Shown piece after piece: positions 23,326 to 33,700 of a stretch of 64,000 nt of DNA. Every line of letters begins with the position of its first letter. The stretch's first letter is position 1. The DNA is from Membranipora membranacea (Eukaryota > Bryozoa > Gymnolaemata > Cheilostomatida > Membraniporidae): positions 29,387,387 through 29,451,386 of the forward strand of contig OU612069.1 of the NCBI GenBank assembly GCA_914767715.1, read 5' to 3'. Both the position numbers and the translations under genes were made by a program. A model generated the notes under the pieces. It ran no database searches. It had not been told where the DNA came from and saw only the letters and a list, made by a program, of their open reading frames with translations.

Positions 23326-24224
23326 TGTTATCAGATTGAGATACTCTCAGTTATAGACATATGACTGTGAAGGGACCTGATGAGGATGTTCTTTGAGCAC
23401 AACTTGTGATGTATTACTAAATGAGATTATTTACACATACGAACAGGAACTAAATGCTCAACTTATCAAGTTTTTTGCGCAACCAATAACCATTTTCATC
23501 AAAATGATTAGTGTTGTTTATATCATAAGGAAATTAAATGACTCGTTGATATTCTGAGTGTATCTTGTTTCTATAGGAGGATGTGAAATACAATAATTAA
23601 ATCACTAACCCCCCCCCCCCCCCCATCAATCACAGCAAAGTAACAAGCTTGTCACACTGTCTGATACTTCATTGTAGGGATTAGCAATGGGTGGACAATG
23701 GATTTATCATCATCAGATTTCTATTGATAGATCGGTTATAGTATTTCCCTTAACTTGTCTTAATGTGGTCAGAGTTAGCTAATGTGTTGTGCAACTATTG
23801 GTTAGTCATGGCAACAAAAATAAAATGCTTACATATTTGATAAACGACTTATTTTTATGCCTGGCTGGTTGCCTTGTTTGGAACAGACTTTCCGACAGGC
23901 AGGTTGCCTTATGGCTTTAGCATTTGAGCAAGCTGGAGATCGGGATTTAGTGAGCCAGGCCCATGCTGGCCATCCTGACGAGGTAAAATTCCCGAATTTG
24001 GCCTGAAACAGCCCTGCTACTACACCTCTCTAGTTATGTATGTAAGCCTTTAGGCATGTTCTATCCTTGTTCTTTTAAAGAATTAAGAGCTGTGTTTTGC
24101 AGAATTTTTGTGTTGTGGTATTTTTGATCAGAGTACTTAAAGATAATATAATGTCAAAGACTTAGTTTGAGGCTGCTCTTTTTATCACATTTTATTCTCC
24201 ATATTTTATTCTATCATGTCAGGA
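23326..24224. other. upstream flank of kinase gene 2
   Basis: 23326-23560 matches the 5' flank of gene 1 and probably contains the promoter. A 17-base C run lies near 23610. Nothing else recognised. Confidence 0.45.
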
Positions 24225-24359
24225 GCAATATCCAGCTTTAGAATCCAAATATTGAGGAAGTTATAGCCTCTCAAACTTCCAGGGTGATCACCTTCAATTG
24301 GCATTGGGAATCAGCGGAAGCACACCTTCCGTGTGGGACGTCACAAACCGCCGCACTTA

Positions 24360-26046
24360 TTCATCATCATCATCATAGCAGTCTGTCGATACGACAATGA
24401 CTGTCTTCATTTTGGTCTGATCAAACATCTCCAGCCATCTCTACTTCTAGCATTCCTTTGCCAATTTGCACTGTCGATGTCCAGCTTCTTCATATTCCTC
24501 TTCACAGTATCTTTGAACCTTAACCTGGGCCTCCCTTGATTACGTCTTCCCTCCTTCAGCTTGGAGTAGAGTAGCTGTTGAGGTAGGCGGTTATGGTCCA
24601 TCCGTTCTACATGGCCAAGCCATCTCAGATTCATCTGAATGAGTATGGACTTTAGGGATGGTAACCCTGCTCTCTTTAGTACCTCAACATTCGTGATCTT
24701 GTCTCTCCATGAGATACCCATGATTGATCGTAGACGTCTCATCACATACGCTTGCAGCCGGTCAGTCTGCACACTGTATACAGTCCAAGTCTCAGCACCA
24801 TATAGTAAGGCAGCTAGCACAGTAGCCCTATACACTTGACACTTAACTTTGATTGAGATACCATTGAGAAAACCATGTCTATTGTACTCCTTCCACTTCT
24901 GAACCCACACTGAGACTCCGGTAATACTCCAGGGGTGATATGAGCATTCAGCCGATTCAGCAGTAAACGAGAGAGGATCTTGCCTACTATGGATAGAAGA
25001 GATACTCCTCGATAATTTCCACAGTCTTTTCTGTCACCTTTCTTAAACAGTGGGACAATACTTGCATCCTTCCAGTCTTGTGGTACTTTCTCAGTGTCCC
25101 ACACCTTCTGTATGAGATTGAATAGACATGCTGTCATCTTCTGACCACCATGTTTCCATACCTCAGATGGGATTCCATCTCTACCAGGGGCTTTCCTGTC
25201 TTGCATTGAACCGATTGCCGATACGAGTTCATTCATATCAGGTGGATCATCCAATAGTCGAACAGCTGGCCTCTGCATTATCTTGTTCTTAGCCCTCTCG
25301 TCAAAGTCTCCTGGTATATTCAACGGCTGGTCAAAGTGGTGAGAGAATGTTTCCAAGATTTTATCCTTCTCCTGTAGGACTGTGGTCCCATCAAGGTCCC
25401 GTAGTTGAACCAGTCCTCGTGGTTTTGGGGCATAGGTTTCCCTCAAACCTGTGTAAAATGCTTTCATGTCCCTCCTGTCTGCCGCTTCCTGGAGCTCTCT
25501 AGCCTTTTCTTCCCACCATCTACTCTTCATCTCTCTAGTATACCTCTGAAGGCTGCTCTGTGCTTTTCTGTAAGTCTTTCTCTTTGATCTGGTGTTACTC
25601 TGAAAGGAAGCTTGCCTCACCTTGTCTCTCTCCGCAATCAACTTCTGCCTGCTCGTCAAACCAATCCTGATGTTTTCGGTCCTGCTTCCCAAGCACTTGA
25701 CTTGCAGTTGAATACACAGTTTCCTTCAAGTCTTCCCATCTCTGTTCCATATCACCATCTGTTGAATCCCAGTGTTCTAGTTTGACATCCATATATTTCT
25801 TTAGTTGCTCTCTCTTATTCTGGTCTTTCAATGCTCCTGTGTCTAGTTTTCGTGGTGGTTTAGAACCAGACTTCTTGTGCTGCATCTTCCTTTCAATCAC
25901 CATTTCAGATCTTAGCATAACATGGTCTGTGCCACAATCTGCTCCCCTTAAAGCTCGAGTGTCCAGCACCTCACCAACATCTCTCTGTCTGACAATGATG
26001 TAATGCAGCAAGTGCCAGTGTTTGGACCTTGGGTGCATCCATGCAT
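24360..26046 (-). pseudogene. RTE-clade non-LTR retrotransposon, core deleted
   Basis: Minus strand, in order: end of an endonuclease (GADCGTDHVMLRS, 25900-25990), a linker, the RT N-terminal half (KAPGRDGIPSEVWKHGG; IVPLFKKGDRKDCGNYRG; CGFRSGRSTID), then an abrupt join near 24900-24960 to the C-terminal domain (LLYGAETWTV, GHVERMDHNRLPQQLLYSKL). The YADD segment is missing, so the copy cannot be active. The 3' end is a (CAT)n tail at 24361-24377 after a terminus shared with 20292-21212. The endonuclease is 5' truncated at a TGCATCCA repeat near 26040. Confidence 0.85.
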
Positions 26047-26109
26047 CCATGCATCCATTGATACACTAATAATCACACAGATATGATGATGATCAAAATT
26101 CAGTTGGGA

Positions 26110-26705
26110 CTCGAACCTGGATGGATGGATGGATGGATTTATTACTATCATAGACAAAAATTTGTCACGAAATACGTTGTTAATACTGACAAGAAAGAAA
26201 AACATGGAAAAATCAGATCTCTGTTGTATAAAATGTTTTTTAGAATAGTATATTATTAAGTGTATGTATGAGATGTCTTAAAAAGCTGTCTCTACCCCAT
26301 GTACCCCGATATTTAACGGTGCGGTAGCGACCTGAGGGGCATTTAGTTAGAAAGTCATTGATAAAGTGCTCTTCATCGTGTATGTACCGTAGTCCAAGTG
26401 TCTTGATCTGGTTGGCCACCAGAGCATCTATATCGGGGTGCTCAATCCCTAACTTGGCGGCATCTTTAAATATTTTGCGTAAGGACTTCTTGTCGCTTGC
26501 ATGGATGCTTGTAAAAAGTATGGGGAGACAGTAGGTGATGAGGGATACAATAAAACTCGTGAATAACATATGAGAAAGGGGCTTTGAGCTATAGTATACA
26601 AAATTTTTCACAATATACATGCGTTGAGATGCAGTAGTCACTATGGATTGCACATGATCATGATAGCGGAGTTTATCGTCAACAGTAACACCAAGGTATT
26701 TTACT
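26110..26705 (-). pseudogene. C-terminal fragment of a jockey/CR1-like LINE
   Basis: Minus-strand frame 26240-26653 encodes the region after the RT core (FIVSLITYCLPILFTSIHAS; LRKIFKDAAKLGI; a His/Arg-rich end), as in LINEs whose 3' end precedes a short UTR. The tail is (ATCC)n at 26120-26136. The 3' UTR resembles 60338-60480. 5' truncated. Confidence 0.7.
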
Positions 26706-26784
26706 TGGTTTTACATAGCTGGGTGTTACATAGCTGCAGGCACCGACGCTACCATCGCACCTCTAGGTCCAGCTCTGTGAGCCT

Positions 26785-26845
26785 GTAGACAATATAGCTC
26801 GTCGTTAGCGGCGTTGCCTGTGTGTCCATTTGGACCTGGGTTCAA
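26785..26845 (+). repeat. tRNA-like sequence (SINE head or pseudo-tRNA)
   Basis: Box-A-like TAGCTCGTCGTTAGCGG and box-B-like GGGTTCAAGACCC at normal spacing. No complete acceptor stem, so a SINE head or decayed tRNA. Confidence 0.5.
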
Positions 26846-27015
26846 GACCCTCTACATCCCTGAACATTTTGATCAACATCCTACTTATCAGTACATCATA
26901 ATTAGTATGACGGTTGTGACGTCCCACATGTGTGCCAACTGATTCTTACTGCCAATAGACTGCCATCACCTTGGAAGTTTGAGAGGCCATAACTTCCTCA
27001 ATATTTGGATTCAAA

Positions 27016-27693
27016 AGCTGAAGCTAAAGCTCAACAGAGAAAATTGATGTAATTAGAAAAAAGTGATATACACACATTTAATTTAGTCTGCTAGCAAACA
27101 TGAAGTGCAGAGTTGTACAGAGTGATTGTTATGAGAAAGTGAATAACAGTTGCAATAGTCAAATCATTTTAATAGGATTATCATTACAGCAAAAACATAG
27201 TAAAGGAATTGAATGCGTGGATACAATGTGATCACAACAGTATTGAGTTTATGTAACAGTCAAAGACTAAAATTCCCCACACCCTGACTAAACCATAAAC
27301 ATAAATAAAAAACGATATCAAAACAAAACTGATAAAAGGATGAAAGCGGAAATCTTCAACTTCCACAAGAGTGAATTGTTGACTGCGTCTTATATCCAGA
27401 ACGCAAAATACTACGATCAAACACATAACCTCCACTTAGCCTATTTCCCGACTAATTTGCTTAGCACATAATCCGCTCAGTTTAATCATGTAAAAAGGAT
27501 TGCGTTAGGATTGTGTCGCTTTTTTATCAGTCAATGATGTTGGTGAATCCTTGCAGATGCGCTCTTTGTATCCTCTACTACACTTTTAGTGCCTGAACAT
27601 TCCAACTCTAGATGGTAGCAGACCTTGCTGCAGTTCCACAGTAGCCTACTTCCATTACAAATATGATCTGGGGCTAAATTTTCAAAGCCTAGT
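27016..27693. other. AT-rich intergenic DNA
   Basis: No gene, RNA or repeat partner recognised. Confidence 0.4.
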
Positions 27694-28692
27694 TTTAAGG
27701 TAGGGACACGGGGGTCAGCAAATATCGACTTTCTATACACCGTTGGAAAGCTACCGAACTACTGATCGATAATAGTTCATCCAAAATGTGATTGGATGAT
27801 GTTGCGTCATTTATCAAGGAAATGAGGCCGAAAGGGCTGTTTTTAGCAAAGTGGATGGCTGAGCTATAACTTTCAAAATAGGTTATAGTTATTGTAAGAG
27901 ATAGTGTTCATCCTATTTTGTGGTTGAAAATAATTTATAGTGGGCCCAAAGTGGCTTTTTATGTCAAGTCATGACGTGTGTGATTTTTGAAATTTTATGA
28001 TATAATGTGAAACTTTAAGCAACAATTTGAGATAGATTTATTCGATAAAAGCCAAATTTTTTGCTTTTTCCCACTGAAGTGCAGTTTAAATGACACACAC
28101 CCCAGTTTTGAGCAGTGTAAAAAAGTTATCGATATCAGCTCATACCATCAAAGGTAGATACATTTTTGACATTTTTTCATAACTCCGAATATGCTGTCAA
28201 AAGGACCGTTGCACAGGCCAGAAATTTTTCTTTTGAAAATTCCCACATACTAAGCCGCTTTGATTAAGGATAGTACAAACAGGAAACGCAAACAGAACAT
28301 GGAAATGCGGATTAGTTTTTCCCTAATTGCGCACCGCAGAATGCCCAAAAACATCCCTTAAATTGGCTGTTTTAGGCATTCTGTGGTGCACAATTCGGAG
28401 AAAACTGATTCGTAGTGCCAAATTATGTTGGCATTTCCTGTTTGTACCATCCGTTATCAAAGCGGCTTCGTACGTGGAAATTTTCATAAGAAAAATTTCT
28501 GGCCTGAGCAATGGTCCTTTTGACAGCATATTCACTTTGCTAAAAACAGCCTTTTCGGCCTCATTTTTTGATAAAATGATGCAACGTCATCCAATCACCA
28601 TTTTGATGAGCTATTATCGATCATTAGCTGGGTAGCTTTCCAACGGTGAATAGAAAGTTGATATTTGCTGACCCCCTGTCTCTACCTTAATA
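27694..28692. mobile_element. fold-back element, family shared with SART3 intron 8
   Basis: 27694-27850 plus 28190-28340 form a left arm whose inverted copy runs to 28692; motifs include CACCGTTGGAAAGCTACC, AATGAGGCCGAAA and AAGCCGCTTTGAT. The left arm is interrupted by about 330 bp (27855-28185) absent from the right arm. The copy at 57982-58362 shares the same motifs. No coding capacity. Confidence 0.75.
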
Positions 28693-29080
28693 AGCTCTGC
28701 AGAATATGAGCTATTTTAGCCTTTTTATAATGCACTGTAATAGTCTCCAGATCGCAACCGTTTCATGCTCTTCATCGGTATAACAGGATAGCAACAGTAC
28801 CAGATATGTCACCTGTCACCAATCACCAGTCCAAAATCTACCCAAATATCACTAATGAGCCAAAAATTCACACAATCTTGATTACCTCCACAAAGGGGTG
28901 CGCTGCTGACTGACCAGCAAGGCAATTAGTCTTGATGGGGGTTGAACCTCGCCATCACACAAAGTAAACTTTACGAATTCAATACACATCTCTATCAAAC
29001 AAGATAGAACACTGGAAGGTCTGTGACAGAAGAAGCTTCTTATGAACACAGACAAATCAATTTCACTTTAACCAAAACTT

Positions 29081-29398
29081 AGTGATGGCAAATTGTCAGA
29101 TTTTGGTGAGACAGGACGAGACCAGGACAGCAACTTAATGCGAGACGAGACCGAGACGAGACCGAGACATTTATACCCATGCCGATAAAATTGCAAACTG
29201 CACCTTTTTTTGTGCTTTCAGGTTTTTTTGTTACAAAACCCAAACCCAACTGTGGCAAAAAGCCGCGACAAAAACAGTGTCTATAATGAACAAGTATCGA
29301 ATGTATCAAGAGTGGATGTCTCGACAAGACGAGACAGTGTCACGTGGGGTCAAGTCTCAAAAGACCGAGACTGTGACCGAGACTTTGCCATCACTAAC
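29081..29398. mobile_element. MITE with GTGATGGCAA ends
   Basis: Starts TAGTGATGGCAAATTGTC and ends TTGCCATCACTA, flanked by TA. Subterminal GAGACGAGACC repeats occur at both ends in opposite orientation. Same family as 41222-42276. Confidence 0.8.
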
Positions 29399-29769
29399 CA
29401 ACATTCATATAACCTCACCCACACATCAAAACTCCCGGAAAATAAACCAAGAAGGGTTTGAGCACTCCCAATTGCCTTTCATGACCAGAAATTGTCTCAA
29501 AAAGTTTTTTTCAGATTCTGCGCGAAAAGTTTATTCAGTCTTGGAACATAGCTGTTCGTCTGCATCGTTGGAATGCCAAATACACAGCACTAACTTTGGA
29601 AACTCAATAAATATTATCGTAACAGCAAAATTTTAAGCCTCAGAGGTGTTCAAATGAGCTCTTCCCTATCAGCTCACAACAGACATCAATTTCGCGTCCC
29701 AAACCTTCTGTTGACTCTTTACATAAAATTTTATGTAAACGTGTCTTTAATTTTGCGATGTCTGCAAAG

Positions 29770-30025
29770 GTTTGGTCCCGTGGTTAGCGGAGTGGATCAT
29801 CGATCTGACGACCGGGATTCGATTCCCACGCATGTCCACTGGTGTTACCTGAGTAGGTAGGCTGTTCCAAATGGTACCAGCGCTTTATGCGCTGTAGGTC
29901 CCAATTAGCCAGGGTTGGCTTTGGAGTGTGTGGTCCTAGTGACCGGGCAGTAATTATGTAGTGCAAAAGCGTTCAGAAGTACCCATTGTGGCTGACATTC
30001 AGCGGTATCTAAAGAAACTTATTAT
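29770..30025 (+). repeat. tRNA-derived SINE
   Basis: Head with box A (GTGGTTAGCGGAG) and a good T arm (GGGATTCGATTCCC), then a non-tRNA body of about 170 bp and a (TTA)n tail at 30020-30032. Head, body and tail order define a SINE. Confidence 0.7.
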
Positions 30026-30109
30026 TATTATAATACAATGACCAATAACAGTCAAAAGTAATAAAGTTTAGGGTATTGGAACCCTTTAATATTTATCTTT
30101 ACAATTGAT

Positions 30110-30400
30110 TGTGGGGGTGAGTCTAATATTAACAGGGGGGGGGGGGGAGGAAGCCTGAGTAATCCCACCAACATGGAGGTAGGCAACTTTCATTGAAAGG
30201 AAATTAAAATTGAGCTCATCAAACTTGAACAGGTAAAAAAGTTCACATCAAATCAACAATCAATGGTTATCTGAATCCATTACCAGAGTTTTAGGTCAAG
30301 ATGACAAGATTATGCAAATGAAGCAAAGGTAACACTAAACATGTGTTTTTGATAACCTCATTAGATAAACAGGTGTTTGAAAAACCATAGATGAGTACAA
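30110..30400 (-). repeat. dispersed repeat, reverse of 17720-17990
   Basis: Shares TTGCATAATCTTGTCAT, TAAAACTCTGGT and CAAAAACACAT-type blocks with the element in kinase gene 2 intron 9. It contains a G run at 30136-30147. Confidence 0.75.
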
Positions 30401-30789
30401 CAGATGTTTTGTTTAAGACTCAATTTGAGTCACATTGGCGGACATAGACTGTCACAATGCACTGAGGGATCGATGAGATTGATTGAGATGCTCATCAACA
30501 CACAGGGGTGGCTTCATGCTGCTAGAGCCGGCCATGAGATAATACCTGGGATAATAATGACTTGCCTGGCAAATTTCTTTAATCACAAAATAATTATTAT
30601 ATTCTGGAATCATACGCTCTCTGTGGCCAGGAAACAACGAAAATAGAAAAAGATTTTCTTACACATGTATGTTACAATAATGATTTTCATTCTAGTAACA
30701 ATCACAGTAAAGTTGTTCTGCGTGAGTATCTTTTATTCCAGTAAGAATCAATAGGATAAAGATAAAGATGATGATGGTGTGATACTTAC

Positions 30790-33700
30790 AACAAAGATGA
30801 TGTAAGTGAAGTTCATTCTGTAGATTCTCTGTTCTGTACTTATCAGATAGATAACAATGTGCCTCTGTGTGTTGCGCTGCGGTGGGTAGTAATGGTGAAC
30901 ACCCGTCTGTCTCCCCACTTTCATATTGTTCCTCTGAAGGTCTTAGATCCTGCTCCAGCATGAATATGACTGTATGGGGCTCCCCGCGTATTTTACTGCA
31001 GATTGAAGATTGAGTGTTTTAAAGTTGAAGAAAAGATTTAGTCAGTTCAAATGAAAAATCAATAAAAGATTTTAGATTTGAATTCAGTCCAACAATTTGG
31101 AGTTAGTTACTCAGATTAGGTGTTTTGGACAAACAATCCAAACAATAGCAAACTTAAGCTCATCAGCCTATCAAAACAAAACCAAAACTCAAGCACATGG
31201 GTCATTCTAAGCAGAAATGAGTAGATAACACCACAGTTCAGTTGTTTTGAAGAATTAAGTCTGAAGATGAGAGTTTTGAAATTGAAGATTGCTCTATTTT
31301 CTCTGAAGAAATTGAAGACAGATTTGTGTGCAGGGAACCCCCTGTATCATACCATATACAAACAACTCAAAGTGCAATCCGCATGTGGGAGTCATGCATG
31401 GTTAACATTCAGATCTAAGTCCTGTTGGCAATTCTCCAAGTGTTCAGATCAAAGGTTTTCTTGGTAATTTACTCAGCACAGGGAGTGATGCGCGCCAAAA
31501 TATATTTAGATGACAATAAGAGCATGATACAAACTATGATCTGCTACAAATAAGTTGCTATTTTTGTTATCCAATGTTCACATACTAAAGCTTTGCTGCC
31601 CTGGTTTGTTCCTTCAATATTTTAATGATCTACTAACACTAAATAAATTTTTACTAAGAAACAATATTGGAGTCTCAATATCTCAGTGTTAACTTTTGTT
31701 TCGTATAATTTTTATCTCAACATAAACATATTGATTTGATTTCATCACATATTCTCACCACTGTAGTTTGTCCAATCAGAGAGCTGCTAAATAAGGATAT
31801 CACCATGATAGGTTAGTGACCTTGTCTCCCAATCATACAGATATAATAAGTACAAAAGTACACTTACCCTCCAACTTTAATCGTAATGTTACTAAATTTC
31901 ATTGCTACAATTTTTTTCTTTTATGACGTTTCTTTAACTTTTGACATCTGCAGACAGGGGAAATGTGTTGCATAATATTCTGCATAACACAGTTTGGCCC
32001 TAACCAAAGGCAGGCTGGTCATGGTATAAGAGAAGACTACAGTGCTCATGGCTAAGGCAGTTTCTCCTTTAAAAAGGTCAACAAGTCCAAAAGCAATATT
32101 GTTAAGAAGACACCTGGCTAAAAGGGCTTAAAAAATGTGTTTATTCCAACGGAAAGAGGGCAAAATTGAATTTAAATTTTATTGCTGATTTTAAATATTT
32201 GGTTTCTACACCTCTCAGTCTGCCAGATTAAAAGTAATTCAGGGTAATAGTTTAAAAAACACCAAAAGCTATCTTTCAGTTTATCTAAACAGAAGGCGGG
32301 CAACAATTTGACAGCATTTATAAATGTAGATAAGTTGCCTATTTATAATGTCCTAGTTCTACATCTCCCAGTTATTCAGCGCAAAGACGAATTAATATTT
32401 TAACTCATAACTAAAAAACAGAGGAGATAACTCTAATAATTGCCAAAGAATCCCATTGGTTTGCCTTTGCCTTTTGTTTACTATCCTCATTTATAAACCC
32501 CCATCTTCTGTGACTCAATGTTATAATATATATACTGTATATATACATATATACCTACACACTACATACACTGATTGGTTAAAAGACCACTACGGCATGC
32601 ATCTAATCATAGCTCCACATAATATTAACAACATCCAGTGGGGTTTGGTAGCTAATAGTTGTCGCAATTAGTAGCAATAATAATATATCCACCGATTCGA
32701 CTCATCTGATTCCGCCCTTCTGTTCAGATATCAGCCAATGCCATGGGTATATATATCCATGGCATTGGCTGATATCTGGACAGAAGAGCGGAATCAGATG
32801 AGACTTAGCAAACCGCAGGTGACATGCGGGCAAGCAATTCTTGACTTAGGCTGTCTTGACAAGCTTTGTTATGAGGGTGGGGGGGGGGGGGGGGGGGGGG
32901 GGGGGTCTATATGGACAAAGGCACGAGTAGACAGGCAATGATTCACTTTTACAAATTAAAGTCCGATCTACTACACCAAAACTTTCTGAGTCATTCAATA
33001 AGTCGCATTTTTTCGATTTTCAACACATACTTTCTGTAGGACTAAATAGTCCAAAGTTAGTTTGCAGGTAAACCTTCCCAACAACCAATGATACTTACAT
33101 GCAGTTGGACCAGTGTAGCTGTACATGCTATTAGTGTTTACATGAATCTTAGCAACAAGATGAACTATTGCCCATTACAATGCTGCTGCGTTCTCTCCTC
33201 TGTGGTATGAGTAAGCAGACAAACTGAAAGACTCATAAAGTTAACACAAAACAGTTGAATACATATTGGAGCAAGAACAGTATTTTTTGAAGACCTGACA
33301 GCATTAGGTGATTAACTGAGTAGCCATTTGATTCAATCATTTTACAATTCATTTCATGGCCAAGGTCAAGAGCTCATAATTCCGAAAGTTTCATCATTGT
33401 TCATCACCAACATGTATAGTTTGTGACAAAAGTTGATGTTTTGACCCCAGCCTTGACATGAACATATCTCTTTACATAGCAGGTGCCACACCCCCCCCCC
33501 CCCCAAATACTCCTCATACATTACCAACTCCCCAATCTAAAATACTTTTGGCCTAGCTGTGATACTTTTTTTCATCAATCGTGTTGCATGCACAATACTA
33601 GACTGGCACAATACAGGAACCTATGCTGCTCCATACGTCGGTTCATTGCTCCAAGAGACAATAATTGTTGAAACATCTCTCAAATGTTTGACCTGTTATA

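Larger units (their letters stand above)
24225..27015. mobile_element. TIR DNA element filled with nested retroelements
   Basis: 24225-24345 and 26905-27015 are inverted copies of about 110 bp, sharing TTTGGATTC/GAATCCAAA, TATTGAGGAAGTTAT and GTGGGACGTCACAA. Between them lie two LINE fragments and a tRNA-like sequence. The inverted arms look like the ends of a non-autonomous DNA transposon that later served as a target for retroelements. Confidence 0.7.

Noticed and set aside
30452-30637. Continuation exon of the tentative 30790-36495 gene, or a third kinase-like membrane exon
   Set aside because: The phase gives an immediate stop when joined, and likeness to kinase exon 3 is limited to the splice-site region.
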